The notes under the pieces were generated by a model, which did not search any database, was not told the origin of the DNA, and saw only the letters and a list, made by a program, of their open reading frames with translations. The position numbers and the translations under genes are program-made. Below are positions 37,370-49,968 of a stretch of DNA of 64,000 nt, piece after piece. How positions within the stretch are numbered: position 1 is the first letter of the stretch; every line of letters begins with the position of its first letter. Source of the stretch: Polytrichum commune (lineage: Eukaryota > Streptophyta > Polytrichopsida > Polytrichales > Polytrichaceae); assembly GCA_950295325.1 (NCBI GenBank), contig OX485803.1, positions 49,243,554-49,307,553 of the forward strand, in the 5' to 3' direction.

Positions 37370-37870
37370 GACTTCACACATGAGGTTGAGAGCCCGTGAC
37401 CATTGCACTTCAAGCACTCTCATTTTGTGGAAAAGGCGGAGCCGGTCCAAGTTTGCTTCAACACTACGCTTGAGGGACTAACGGAGTATGTGAATGCAAG
37501 GTGGATGTAAAGTCTACATGGATTCCTACATGGTATCAAATGGATCATGTTTCATGGTCACTTGGACTATTCTCAAATCCCACCTCTTGGAGGCAGACGT
37601 AATACAACACTGGGAGACTATGTCACTCCGAATGCTCACAACCGTTGGTTTATTCTATTTTATCATGTGTGAGGACCCACATGAATAAAAATTCATTGAA
37701 GTAGCATTTGGTTGAGGGCCCAGTCACATATGACTTCACACTACGTCCGTGACCACACTACATGATTTTCGAGGTGTCTTGGGACGGCCTTTGGACACTT
37801 TCTTTTGAGCTCTCACAATTTCATGGTCTCGGCTCTTGACTCGTGTGTGAAGTGGCCCTAAGTGAGGGCT
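37370..37870 (+). repeat. Dispersed repeat family A, copy 3 (best full-length copy)
   Basis: It spans from 'gacttcacacatgagg' through 'ggatgtaaagtctacatgg' to 'tctcacaatttcatggtc', about 500 bp. It is closely matched by 45225-45700. Shared words include 'atggattcctacatgg' and 'gtgtgaggacccaca'. A 64-codon frame inside it recurs in the 45-kb copy but has no domain. Confidence 0.75.
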
Positions 37871-38179
37871 TGATTACCGTACTTTACTAGTGGAGTTGCT
37901 TGACTTATGAACCTAGATTCAAATTGAATGCAACTTGTATTTGCATCCCATGAAGATTTTCCAAATCATGCATGCTTGGGGCTTGATGCGGCCACATGAG
38001 ATTAAAACACATCTAAGTAATGCTATGGACTTATGTGTTCGTTATAGGATTCCACATGTTCTCAAGCATTTGTGGGCCTTGACTCGGTTTGAGATTTGTC
38101 TCATCCATAACTTAGCAATTTCAAATTGCTTTGATTTTTATTTTATAGTTTTTAGAATTGGAACATGGATGTAGAAGTG

Positions 38180-38420
38180 ATAAGAGCTCAAACTAAAGAT
38201 TTGCTTACTCCTCTTTAAGTGATCACATAAACCCTCATGATTGTGTTTTCCATTGAAATCAAAGATGGTGTCAATGTTCAGAACACGTAGTCCAATCTCA
38301 TTATAACACACATCTTTTTGGTGTCCGTTCTTAACTACAAGCCTCGTCACATACCACTCAAATATAGGTGTCCGGTTGAGAAGAGTGACTACATAAGGCC
38401 CACAAACCAACTTACACAAA
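38180..38420 (+). repeat. Dispersed repeat family B, copy 3
   Basis: 'aagtgatcacataa', 'agtccaatctcat', 'tttttggtgtccgttctta', 'cataccactcaaatata' and 'cataaggccca' match the other family B copies in order. Confidence 0.7.
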
Positions 38421-40985
38421 TATCAACACTAATGTTTTCTCTGCTTTAAATCCAACAAATTGGCATAACTTTGTCCCAAGTTGGAGTCCTTTGCAAAATT
38501 GGGCCCCTAGGGACAAATTGACATGTTGACCTATCTTGCGGCAAACACGGTAGCCTTCTCAACTATATGAGTAGTACCCCCTACTTATGGTTGGAGGTCC
38601 TATTGTTACGCATTCCAAACTTTGAGGATGCATATCTTAGTCATGTAAGAACAATCTTGCTAAATTTTGATGAATGTGTACCTTGATGACTTAGCTCAAC
38701 TACCCAAATTTTGAATACTCATTCTCTCATCATGAACAAAACAACATCATTCATTTTCAATTATCTCAAATTGTAGATTAGGCACGTATTGCAATTGCCT
38801 ACAATCCAATGTGCATTGATTAGAAGTGATAAAAATACACTAAGATTTATCTGAATCCCCCAATGGTAAAGGTCATGTATTTAGAGCCCCCCCCCCCAAG
38901 CCCTACCTCCCTCTTTCAAAGGTAACACTAACAAATATGAAATATGAAAGGCCATGGCTGGGTATATTGCTCTTTTGAGTTGGGCTTGAATTATCAATCT
39001 TACCTAAACATAATCAACTATATTACGAGTTCAAAAATATTTCATGTAGCTGCTTCACCTCTAGATTTATCATTGATGACCCCAAATTGGTTTAATCAAA
39101 CCCAATTGGGATGAATTAACTACAAACAACTAGAGGGTAGGATTTGTGGGGCCCTTTTTACCTTCATAAGATTAAAGATGTGAATCTAGTCTAATGGGAC
39201 TCAACTCAAATGAATCAACAACAAATTTGGGAGAGATGGGGTTTTTTTTTTTTTTTTGCACCCCCCATGACTTGAAAGCCAAAGCAAGACATCTAACCAT
39301 GGCACTAACCATTGAAACACCATTAAGTTCTCAAAACCTTTAAACGGGCATGACTTTGCGTTGAATACGGATTTTAGACGAAGCTAAGTTTGAACAATGC
39401 TAACAATCAATGATAAGACCCACTTGCACAATGTTCAATAGGTAGAGTTCCGAACAAATTCCAAGGTTAAGATTCAGCAACAATAGGGCCCTCTAGTAGC
39501 ACACACTCTATGTAGCGACTTGCTCACCAAGCTATGGTCCACCGGGTACCCGGCCGACGAGGACCGGGCCGGGTCGAAACCCTAATTTCGCGGAAGCTTG
39601 CGGAGTGCGAGGGATTTCCGCTGAATTGCAACGAAATTTTTGTGAAGCGGAAGCTCGATGATTGTTGGCGGAGGGCAGGCCGATGAGAGGGCATCATCGC
39701 GCTTAAGACCAGAAATCGGCTTCAGATGTAGCTTCTTTCGTCGTTTTTACGAGCGTAATTCATCGAGAATTAGCGGAGATGTGGTTGTAAAAGGATTTCC
39801 ACAGTAGGAGGGGAGGATCGCTACTCCCAATTTGCAAGAGAGTTTGGGATCCTCGCTGAAGCGGTTTCGGATTTTCCCCCTACGTGAATTGCACCGGAGA
39901 CGATTTCGTCCAAGTCCTCAGGTTTTTCACAATTACAGAATTCGTGACACATGTGTCTTTGACCGTGTCGTTAAGAAATTTCGGTCTGTCGCTTTTCCCC
40001 CGACGAGGTCCGGTCTTGCTTCTATGCGTGTGTAATACTTCTTGTGAAATCTTGTATGTGTTTGTGTGTGCTTCAGTCAGTTGAACTCCTGAGTTTAAGG
40101 CAACATAGTAAAGTTGCAGTCTGCAGGTCGAATTTTCTGTGGAGTCAGAGTAGTGCAAATTTTATGTTAGACAGATTTCCCGTGCGGATTCAAGCTCCAG
40201 TGCGTCAATTACTCAGCGGTTTCGAAGCTCAATTGTTCGGAATTGTTTGTAAGAGCTCCTCCTCGTATAGTTGTGGTCCGTACTGTCATAGACTAGTTTG
40301 GTGAAAATGCTTGAGATTATCAAGGCGTTAGTTATTTTTGATTGGAAGTGCTTGTACATTCATATGACGATGAAGTTGTGTCTGGTTGATGGCATGGAGC
40401 ACGTATAATTTTTCTCTTAGCTCTTTCTTGATTTGGTCCGGTTCGGGTTGGGACATCGTACTATGGAACATCACAATTAGTTTCACAGCCTTGCGGACGG
40501 ATTAGTTTCCCGCCTGTGTTATGTTACTACTGAAGAAGCTCTGATCGGGGTGATGCAGCGTGTGATGAACTTCTTCTATCAACAATTTGAGTCTGGAGAG
40601 TTCAATTCCTAGTCAGTGAATTTAAATTTCCGATAGTTGATGTTGTTGATCCAGTCCGGAGTTTTGTTAACCTAATCGTCAGCTTTGGAGGATCTGTTTG
40701 TAGCAATTCTGATTCAGCTGGGGGGTAATCTCTTGCAGTACCGAATATATTGGCTACGGCACTTTGGTGTTACATGAAGTGGCAATCACGGCACAGGTGA
40801 GGTGATTGCTTGCGGATGCTCTTGATTGAATTCGGCTATGAGAACTTTTATAAACTCCTTCGCTGCTTACTCTCTTGCGTTGAGAAAGCTTGCAATATCG
40901 GGTTTGGGAGTTTCCACCTCTGAAACCTCCAGATTGGTGTAGCGAGGTTAAGCACCTTATAATAGAGGTTTTGCGAATTGGCCAA

Positions 40986-42852
40986 ATGAAGAACGGTAAT
41001 AATTCACCTAAAGTGGAAGGGCCTGACAAGGGCCAAAGGGGTTTACGGTGGACTAAGCAAGAGTCTTTAACCCTGGTAGCCGCAAAGAGGAAAGAGCTTG
41101 ACAAGTCTCTAGAAGGCACCGCTAGAGGGATTGATGCTTCAGATGTGAAGTGGGTCACGATCTTCCAGTATTGCAAAGAACTCGGGGTTGAGCGAGATGC
41201 AAGCCAATGTCGAAAACGGTGGCACAGCTTGTACAAAGACTACAAAAAGATCAAAGACTATGAGAAGTTGCATGGGGGTTCATATTGGTCAATGAGTGCT
41301 GAGCAACGTCGGGAGAAGAAGTTGGCTTCCAGTTTTGAGCAGGAAGTGTTTGAGGTTCTTGACAGTTATTGCAAGAAGTTGCCTGCTGCATCAACCAAGG
41401 TAGCTAGTATCGATGCAAGGCAGACTGGGAAGGAGGAGATGGACATGTTAGTAGAGGAGGATGAAGCTGCTGGAAATGCAAATTCATCTGAAGATGGTGG
41501 ACTAGGATGTTCCACAGACGTTGCAGGTGAATAATTTTTTATAACTGTCTGTTGAGAGTATGGATGTTGTAATTGTGTGGAGGTCATGAAATTCCTGTCT
41601 GTACTTCATTGCTTGGAAATCGTGAGCTTCTATGGACGAGGTAGAGTTCCTAGCACAACTGTTGTATGAACCCTATCCAACACAGGTCTAGAAGCATCCA
41701 TTGGAAATTTATGGATTCTTTAGGAACTTCTCCACCTCTCTAATCTGCTTGGGATACCTCAACGCTGCTTACTTACAATCGACGACTCACCTTCCTCTCT
41801 GAGCTTGCAAGGATGTTTCTCTCCCAGGGGATTACCTGAAAAAATCTGAAGAGGAGAGAGGGTACAAGAGGTACATAACTGAATTGTTCATCGTATTTTA
41901 GGCAAAAACTTCTGACAGCGTACTCACGTGAATCTTGCCCAATGGCACTTGAAATGGCATTGAATACAGTGGACTTGTGGGTACAACAAGTTTCTTACCT
42001 TAAAGTGTTGGTCAGAAGTCGTTGCGCGGTTATTTATTAAATGCAAACTCCTCTGTTTTTATCACCCACTCCTTCAGGTTTCACTTTGTGCAGCAAACAT
42101 TGCACACTTATGCTGCTAAATCTTGATGTTTCACAAATTGTGCAATTTTGGAAAAGACTAGTACGGTGTGAAGTTCACATACTTTGATTTAATGCAAGTT
42201 TTTTGGTCCTCTTTTTAACATTTGATCATCGAATCCTCTCTGCCTTGTTATCTACTGCTGAAAGGATAATAAATGAGGAGCTGTAGATTCTCGTAGAATT
42301 TGCATACTCCATGTGGTTGCTCCATGTGGAAACTGTAATGAATGCCCTGAGAGTTCTGGAAGGATATGTTATTTACCAATCAATTCCAAGTCTGGCCAAC
42401 TTGAGATGTGATGGCAAGCCAAGCTGAGGTGGTTGTTGCAGTATGAATCAGCTGATTAGGGGATGGTGGAGGACACATTCATGATGTGAGAGAAAGTGGG
42501 ATGGCATACCTGTAAGGCTAAGTTCTTACTTGGATTGACCAATGAAGTAGGCAGGGAAACTGCAAGAGAGAAAGGTTCTGGCAATGTCCCATTAAATTGC
42601 ATGCTCATGTTTGCAGGCTGTGACAAACTAGAAGACAATTCCACAAAGAGGAAGAAGCGGAAGAGACGACAAGAGTCTATTGAAGAGAGAGTGGTGTCTG
42701 CTTTGGAAACCACCGCCCGCAACTTGCAAGCCCAGCTCCGCCTCGATCGAGAACACCGGATTGAAGAAGGGAAAGGCCTAATGAATGTGCTTGATAAACT
42801 TGTTGGTGCTGTTACGCGTATGGCGGAGGCCTTGGAGGTGCGCAAGGCCTGA
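40986..42852 (+). CDS. Trihelix transcription factor, ASR3-like
   Basis: Two exons, 40986-41526 and 42617-42852, join through a split Gly codon to 258 residues. The N-terminal trihelix (Myb/SANT-like) domain at about residues 20-105 has 'RWTKQESLTLVAAKR', 'KWVTIFQYCKELGV', 'CRKRWHSLYKDYKKIKDYE' and 'YWSM....RREKKL', the tryptophan-bearing helices plus fourth helix of this plant family. A basic stretch ('KRKKRKRRQ') is a likely nuclear localisation signal. The C-terminal helix ('LDREHRIEEGKGLMNVLDKL') matches the end of Arabidopsis ASR3 (At2g33550), a repressor in immune signalling. Plain orthology is an inference. The first in-frame ATG is 40986; upstream 5' untranslated exons are possible because GC-rich sequence extends from 39540. 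The intron is 1090 bp. Confidence 0.88.
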
Positions 42853-45224
42853 GCATGGAGCACGGAGCAAAACAGATAGTTTTCTCTGCTCTCTGGGAGG
42901 TTGATACCTGTCAAAGATTTGACACAGAGGAGGTATCAAATATTCTACACACAAGAACCAACGTGCTGCTCTGTCGCCACTGATCTGGGAGGCCCCTTCT
43001 TCACCTTGCAGCTCTGAGGTGAAAATCTCTGGCAACTACCGTAACTTGTGCATCGCAGTATGTTATTCTTGTTTTTCATTTGTATGAACTCACAGGTACA
43101 ATCTGCCACCATGTAAATGACACACAGACGGACCCCCTCATTATACTTCCACCGGCTAAGAACTTAACATAGCCCTTTTGTACTGTATCTGGCGATAAGG
43201 CATCCAATTCACCCAACCTGTGCAGTTGGTTGCACTTCGCTAGTTGTGATTCTGTAAACCACCAACACAAATGACAAATTTCTTGTGTACACAGATTGAC
43301 TTGCAACTAGTTTTCATACATAGTGTACAGCTCATCAAAAGCCCAGCAAAACATAGTCTATATTACCGGGGGTTGTAAAGAGTACCAAAGGAAGCAACAG
43401 GAGGATAGGATTCCAGGGCAAACCATTAAATAAGCAACCATTAGTAGTCTTCTATCGTAGACGTAATTGGAACCACTATTCTTGACTAACAGTTGACTTG
43501 GGAATTGGACTTGCTCTGTTGCAAAACTTCTTTGTGTGATCCAAGATTGGATGTGCAATTTGTTGGTACACTCCCTTGCTGTATGTCATGGTCGTATATT
43601 ACTTGTACTTTTTCATCATTTATCATGTCCTTCAAATTGACGCCCTTCCAGTTTTTGTGATTGTGTGGAGTCTAGTGCTCTTTGCGAGACTTTGAACCCT
43701 TGCATTTCCTAGGGTCCTATCATGGGCTCTAGTTATATTTGCTGCCACAGGTCTATATTGTAGTCCTCCAGCTCAGGATGTCACCAACTTCCTTTGACCA
43801 TAGAACTACGCTGATCATGCCATGTAGTGTGGAGCACACTAATTTCGATTTGGGAATTAGTGCAGGTGCTCCATAGGGGATTTGCAGCTCCTTAAGGTTT
43901 GATGTTATAATCATGGGATGACATGATTTTAACTAACCCACATTGATTTTCGACCAACAGTGAATACCAAGTTTAGTGTACTTCTGGAATTATAATATTA
44001 TGGACATTGAGCAACTGGCATTCTTGATATCGAGGTCAAAAGAGGGGAGTGAATTACTCTATGTCGGATACTTGTGATTCTTTTTTTTATTCTTTTAGGA
44101 ATTGATGTTAGCAGATGCAATGCTTGATAAACACCTAGTCGTTCTTGCATGTAAAATTCCAGTCAGAATCTTCCCCAAAGTTACTAAAGGCTCACAACTA
44201 TACAAATGACCAGTGCTAGGTGAAGGATGGACTTCCACTTTTCATTTCTTTGTTTGAAGTTTAGGGTGATTATGCTTTTAATTAAGAGTGCCTGTGAGAT
44301 AGGTACATCAGCCTGCAGCACTAGGTAGGTACTATGAAACCTTGTGAAACTATAATTAGTGTTGCTATTTTTCAACGATGCCCTAGAGTCTTGGTCTCAG
44401 TAAGCTAGGGTGCAGCTGATGTTGGAAAAGTTCAAGTGTCACTCTTGTTAAACAGTCTTGCGTGAAAACCTCTATACTTCTCCAACGCCAGTAATGTGCA
44501 CAACACAAGGCTTTCCTATATGTTTTGTAATGACAGGAAACATTATCCCCAAAGCAGCTCCCTCATTAATTGCCCTACCTCCATTAAAACAAGGAATACA
44601 CGTGCTAAATGCAATTACTTGACTAAAAATGAAATATGGATTTGCAGCTGTCCCATAGGGGAACAAAGTCCTATTTACCCTCCAGCATTATTTTCCTTCA
44701 ACATTACCTCCATCCAACACTTGTGAGACTGTCACATTAAGATAATGCCATCCTCAAACCTCAAGCATTCTCCAACAATATCACATCAAGCCCTAAAGTA
44801 GTTAGATAAATCCTTGGACCCATTGAATATATGTTTTCTTTGCACCTCCTACATCAAAAACCATACAAGACAGACAAATTCCCGCACTCATCTTATGACC
44901 ATCAATGCCTCAACGTCCACAAGCCTCGACACTGATTGTAAAGTAACAATTAGAAAACAACCCTAGGCTGCCACATTCACACATGTCAAAAACCCATGCG
45001 ATTGGTCTTATCCTCCACACTTCTCCCAAGAAATAAATTTTATGAGATAGAAACCTCATCAAATCAAGACAACATCACGATTGACACAAAGTTCCACTAA
45101 ATTTCATAGAATCAATTCCCACAACACCTTGAAAGACACATATAATGAACACTTCAACTCTGCACTTGAAACACATACACCCTCCTTAGACCATTTCTCA
45201 AAACCACTTCCACTTCCAATGAGG

Positions 45225-45700
45225 GCCACTTCACACACGAGACTGAGAGCCTGTGACCAATACACTTCAAGCACTCCCATTGGTGGAAAAGGTGGAGCAG
45301 GTCCAAGTTCGCTTCACGCTACGCTTGAGGGACCAACATAGTATGTCAATGCAAGATGGATGTAAAGTCTACATGGATTCCTATATGGCATCAAATGGAT
45401 CATGTTTCATGGTCACTTGGATTATTTTTTTAAATCATCTCTTGGAGGTAGGCCTAACACAAAACCGGGACACCATGGCACTCCGAATGCTCACAACTGT
45501 TGATTTATTTCATTTTATCATGTGTGAGGACCCGCATGAATAGAAATTCATTGAAATAGCATTTGGTTGAGGGTCCGGTCACATATGACTTCACACTACA
45601 CTTGAAGATCCATGACCACATTACATGATGTTGGAGGTGTCTTGGGACGGCCTTTGGACACTTTCTTTTGGGCTCTCACAATTTCATGCTTCTTCATTAC
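45225..45700 (+). repeat. Dispersed repeat family A, copy 4
   Basis: It is a near full-length copy, close to 37370-37870 ('ggatgtaaagtctacatgg', 'gtgtgaggacccgcatgaat', 'ctcacaatttcatg'). It is followed directly by a second, truncated copy. Confidence 0.75.
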
Positions 45701-45714
45701 CTTGGATACTTAGG

Positions 45715-45940
45715 GCCACTTCACACACGAGATTGAGGGCATGTGACCATTGCACTTCAAACACTGTCATTCGTGGAAAACACAAAGTTGGTCCAAGTTC
45801 GCTTCAAACTACGCTTGAGGGCCAATGGAACAAGTGAATGCAAGATGGATGTAAAGTCTACATGGATTTCTACATGGCATCAAATGTATCTTGTTTCATG
45901 GTCACTTGGATTATTCTTAAAAACCACCTCTTGGACATGT
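45715..45940 (+). repeat. Dispersed repeat family A, copy 5 (truncated)
   Basis: It restarts at 'agggccacttcacacacgag', identical to the start of copy 4 over about 20 bases, runs through 'ctacatggatttctacatgg', then breaks off near 45940. Confidence 0.75.
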
Positions 45941-47342
45941 AGTGCACATGTATTTTTCATGAGCAAAATTAACGTTGAATCAAAATGAAATTGTAATATG
46001 TGAAGAAGTAGCATGGCTGCTGCATTTGAAATACACCATGTCATCTCAAGGACTGACTCCGAAAAAGTATGGTTGAATTGGCCCTCGTTCACGTCATCAA
46101 GAAAATGACGTTTCTTTTGCTTAATCTTTCTTTTCAAAGGTTATTGTTGGCCAAACCATATAGTATGAGTATTTCATGCTCATCCATGGGGGTGTATTTC
46201 ATTTAAAAGGTAAAGATTAGGTTTAGTTTGATTTGCTTCAACAACAAAGTTTTGGTTTTGTAAGGGGGCCACACTCTACATAGCCCATGTAAACTATGTG
46301 GTTTGCACAAAAAAGATATATGATGAATATTTGACTTACAAAGTATACATATGGGATGGGTATTGTTCCAAGGTCTAGTATATAAAAGCAGGATGGTCTT
46401 TTGGGGGAGGTAAGTGGACCCTAGACCCAAAAGTTTGTATATGTTCATGTAGCAATAATCGTCATCCCCGTACATAACATTATTCATATTCATAACAATG
46501 TTTTGTGGGATTGATAATATTTCACATAATATTCCTCGATAACCCTGGATATGTTTTGTCATTGTCATTCTAATCTTTAATTTGCTCCTTTCTAGGTTGA
46601 CATTGTTGTTTGGAGCTTCAAGGTTTGGGTTGCAAGTGTTTTGGAGTGTGCTTGTAGCATTCACATGTCTATGGTAAACAACTTGTGCACATAGCACTTG
46701 TGTGTTCTTCTGCCTATGTGGGTCTTAGGATTTGCATGGGTATAGTTCTTGTGATTAGTGCACATTGTTTTTAAGGTTTTGAGGTGTGTTGAGGATGCTT
46801 GTCTCCTTTGTTCATGGTTTGAGGTCCCCAGCACCAATGTTTTCAAGATCCTTGTCATAACTATTGCTTTGGCATTGATGATGGGTATACTTGTAATAAG
46901 TTCTTGATGTAGGTTAATGGCATTGATAGAAGCACAATTTCATTTCAGAAGATCTTGTTATAAGATGTTTCGAATTTTGTTTCTTGCCTCAGGACTATTA
47001 TTTTTGGTCATGACACATATTTAACATGCAATACTTGTGCACCTTCTAAATAATGTGATGAACTACACAACCAGCAAGGGGAACATAAATGATAAGTTTG
47101 ATCACTACAAAAAAGTCACCTACCCAAATTGTTTATGGAGCATAACTAGCTTGCTCACACATGAAAATCATTTCCCCTTCTAGCTCAATAAGCATCTGTA
47201 TGTACTGTGCAATTAATGAACTTCAAGCTCAGATTCTGTCACGATCTTTGAATTTGGTATCGTAATTACTAAATTGCAAGCTTGAGACAGCAATCTTTAC
47301 TCATTTTTTCCTGTCAACATTTCTTGACGGACATTTCTTGAT

Positions 47343-49959
47343 TTATTGGTTTGGTGCAGATGAGGATGGTGACACTGTCCTCGCCAAGCGCAACCTTATA
47401 GGGCCCCGAAGTGGAGCTGTTGGATCCACCACCCTTGCTTTCTGAGAAGGCGGTGAAATAGTCTTCGTCAGAATCACTTTGAAAGGAACACACTGGTACT
47501 TTTTGTACTACTGTTACGTTTACAATCAAAAGCGGAAGCAAAACCATGTGCTTCTGTCTTTAGTGACATGGACATGACAAACGCAGGCAATAGTTATAAA
47601 GTGACAGCTTTTTATTTATTTATCATAAGAAGCAATGAATACAAACTTTCTTTAGGACTGATTGTTCCCATTGAATTACTTACACAATCCTGCATTTTCA
47701 GAGGAAAATGTAGCGGCTCAAAGCACCCAACCATGAGCGACGGAGAGGAGGATTGAGAGCAACACAATGGTACTTTTTGTTATACTGTTACATTGTCAAT
47801 AAAAAACAGAACTAAACAATATGCTTGTGTCTATAGTGAATTGACAAACGCAGGCCCTCAGTTGCAAGAAGGTTAAAAGTGACAGTTTTTCATTTATTTA
47901 ACATAAAAAGCATTGGCTACAACTTTCTTTTGAACAAGTTGTTCCCATCAAATTACTTACACAATCCTGCATTTCCAGAGGAAAATCTAGCGGCACAAAC
48001 CACCCAACCATAGCTTTGGAGAGGAGGCTTGAGAGCAATACAATGATGCTTTGTGCCATACTGTTGCATTTACAACCAACATCGGAACTATATGATAGGC
48101 ATGTGTCTATAGTGAAATGACAAATGCAGGCCCCCAATATCGAAAGGTATAGGGCGACCATTGCTTTTAGTTGTAAGAAGCATTACCTACAAACTTTCCT
48201 TAGGATGGGTTATTCACATTGACTTATTTTGACAATCCTGCATTTCGAGAGAAGAATGTAGTGGCACGAACGAACTCAACCATGAGCTATGGAGAGAAGA
48301 TTTGAGAATCAACACTCTCGTACTTTCTGTCACACTGTTACATTTACAATTCAAACCGGAAGTAGCTGATGTGCTTATGTCTATAGTGAAATGACAAATG
48401 CAGACCCTAAGTCCCAAAAGTCATCAAAGTGACATTTGTTATTTATTTATTTATTTATTTCCCGTAAGAAGCATTACAACTAATTTTCTTTAGGACAATT
48501 GCTCCCATTGACTTATTGTAACAATCCTGCATTTCAGGAGGAGAATGTAGTGACACAAACCACACAACCATGAGCTACAGATAGGAGGTTTGAGAGCAAG
48601 CACCACAACAAGCAGATTGACTCGTTTGAATTGGGTGACCCTATTGGGGAGCCTGGTTATGGCTGGCAGTTGTGGCGTCCTGGTTAGGTATGGCCGAGCC
48701 TGGCCCAGGATGCTGAGGCTACCCGCCATAAGGTACCCCTAAAGCGGTTACCCAATATAACCAGTGTTATGGGGCTGTCGAACTGTTGATGCTGGGAGCC
48801 AGTCGGATCAACGCCGCTCGTTCGAACTACAATCATGGTTAAGTTACAATAACATTCAACATAGGGTGCTCAGGTTGGGATGCTTGCCCACCTGTGTAAT
48901 CTCGATACGACCATCCAAAGCCATCTGACGAGCAACCTGATAAGGATAAGAAAATAAATTAAAAGAGAAGGATTGCAAGACTTATCAAGATTGGTCGGCT
49001 TGATAATAATCTAGAGATCCTCATCGTTAAAATTTGTGAAGGGCCAGCGCTCACGCATAGCTTGAGCTCAAGCTTGCAAGTTTGGTGGGCCAAGGTAAAG
49101 TATTTGGACCCTTCCTTACATGTGCGGAAAATGGTGGAGCTTTGTCTCAAGGGTTGCTCCCCACTTGACTTTCTTTTCTTTTCTTGGATTAATTTTCAAG
49201 TTCAAGCCCAGTCTTGAACTTCTAGTCGTCAAACTTGACAACTCTACAAGTTCAAGTTTGAGCTTGAACTTGAAAATCAATGCAAAACAAGTGGGAGCAA
49301 CCCTTGAGACAAAGCTCCATCATCTTGGGCACGTGGAAGGAAAGGCTCAAATTCTTTTACCTTGGCCCATCAAACTTGCAAACTTGAGCTTGAGCTCAAA
49401 TTGCAAGTGGCAAACCTATGAATAGAACAAACAGCTTCAGGATCGATGCCTATTTCGAAATTGATGTACCAATAAATAATTGGAGGTATGGTATGTAGGA
49501 CTACTACCTCTCTTGTTGTATCCATAAGGGCCCTCCAGTTCTCGGGCTCAATTGCTCTTGCTGCATAAACAACACACATCAGGTCACATTGGAATGTAAG
49601 AACAACCGGTGAGGGATGGACACGTGAACTACTGCCTCCACATATAAAACAATGTGATCAATGGCCATACCAGCGTAAGTAAATCAGATTGAAGATGTGC
49701 ATCTTTCATCTCGCCACTCCACAAAAACCAGATCACCATTCGTTTCTGTAAGAATATCATCCCCGTATGAAGGAGCCAACCCACCAGCTGGAACTCGAAA
49801 ATAGAAAACTCCACCTTCAAGGTGCTTGCAAGTATACAAGAAGCAGATAGGACAAATTTACTTACGGGCTTCTGAGGGGCACATTGTGGAAGAAGCTGCC
49901 CTCTTCTGTAGTAGCTCAATGATCTTGTCCTGGATCTGGGCCTCGCGAACCGCATCGTC
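47343..49959 (-). CDS. DUF3253 domain protein (first exon not found)
   Basis: Four exons are visible: about 49959-49866, 49560-49508, 48936-48892 and 47441-47343. All junctions are GT-AG and in phase. The joined protein carries the DUF3253 pattern in order: 'IQDKIIELLQKR' helix, 'MCPSEAPRAI' motif (the family's 'CPSEVAR'), 'PENWRALMD', 'VARQMALDGRIEITQ' and 'VVDPTAPLRGPIRLRL', then a stop at 47343-47345. As I recall, DUF3253 was described as a mainly bacterial family of unknown function with a winged-helix-like layout. A multi-exon plant member is notable. The frame of the first visible exon meets TAG at 49966-49968 with no ATG, so an upstream exon is missing; 'tatggtag' there could be its acceptor. 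The last intron holds a four-unit 280-bp tandem array and the intron before it holds a hairpin element. The gene is divergent from the DCC-like gene. Confidence 0.82.
47486..48603 (-). repeat. Tandem array, about 280-bp unit x4, in the last DUF3253 intron
   Basis: Units begin at the '(t/a)ggtactttttg'-like word near 47491, 47770, 48045 and 48318. Each contains 'ctgttac.tttacaat', 'tgtctatagtgaaatgacaaa', 'gcaggc', a poly-(ttta) patch, 'tttctttagga', 'acaatcctgcattt' and 'caaccatgag'. The units are diverged but colinear. The array fills most of the 1450-bp intron. Confidence 0.9.
48604..48891 (-). other. Remainder of last DUF3253 intron
   Basis: This is the intron sequence between the tandem array and exon 48936-48892. 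It is somewhat GC-rich with no recognisable coding signal. Confidence 0.4.
49058..49398 (-). repeat. Long inverted repeat (hairpin element) inside a DUF3253 intron
   Basis: The left arm (about 49065-49165: 'gcttgcaagtttggtgggcc', 'aaggtaaag', 'gctttgtctcaagggttgct') is matched in reverse by the right arm (about 49285-49398: 'agcaacccttgagacaaagc', 'ttaccttggcccatcaaactt'). Arms are over 100 bp with a spacer of about 120 bp, which itself contains smaller inverted words ('caagttcaag', 'cttgaacttg'). No target-site duplication was evident. Confidence 0.8.
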
Positions 49960-49968
49960 CTCACCCTA

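Larger units (their letters stand above)
33180..40985. other. Repeat-rich intergenic region between CAS and trihelix genes
   Basis: No confident gene is seen. It holds family A (37370-37870), family B (38180-38420), family D (36715-36900, -), a tetranucleotide microsatellite ('tcta'/'tgta', 36350-36383) and mononucleotide runs (G near 37172, C near 38887, T near 39241). A 65-codon frame at 33485-33682 starts with a signal-peptide-like sequence but has no family match I can recognise. From about 39540 the GC content rises ahead of the trihelix gene, suggesting its promoter and 5' untranslated region. Confidence 0.45.
42853..47342. other. Intergenic region between trihelix and DUF3253 genes
   Basis: It begins with the trihelix 3' flank. 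Two family A copies lie in tandem at 45225-45940. The rest is AT-rich, with stop codons in all frames and no recognisable domain. Confidence 0.45.

Noticed and set aside
37494-37688. 64-codon frame shared by two family A copies
   Set aside because: The frame is repeated because the element is repeated. No domain or clear coding bias is visible, so I keep it as repeat sequence.
47314-47547. Minus-strand frame with an 'SDSDEDYFTAFSES' stretch
   Set aside because: It is the wrong frame of the last DUF3253 exon. The adjacent frame gives the conserved VVDP and GPIRLRL motifs and fits the splice phase.
47486-48603. CRISPR-like array
   Set aside because: Units are 280 bp, diverged and without short repeat-spacer structure. 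This is a plant intron.
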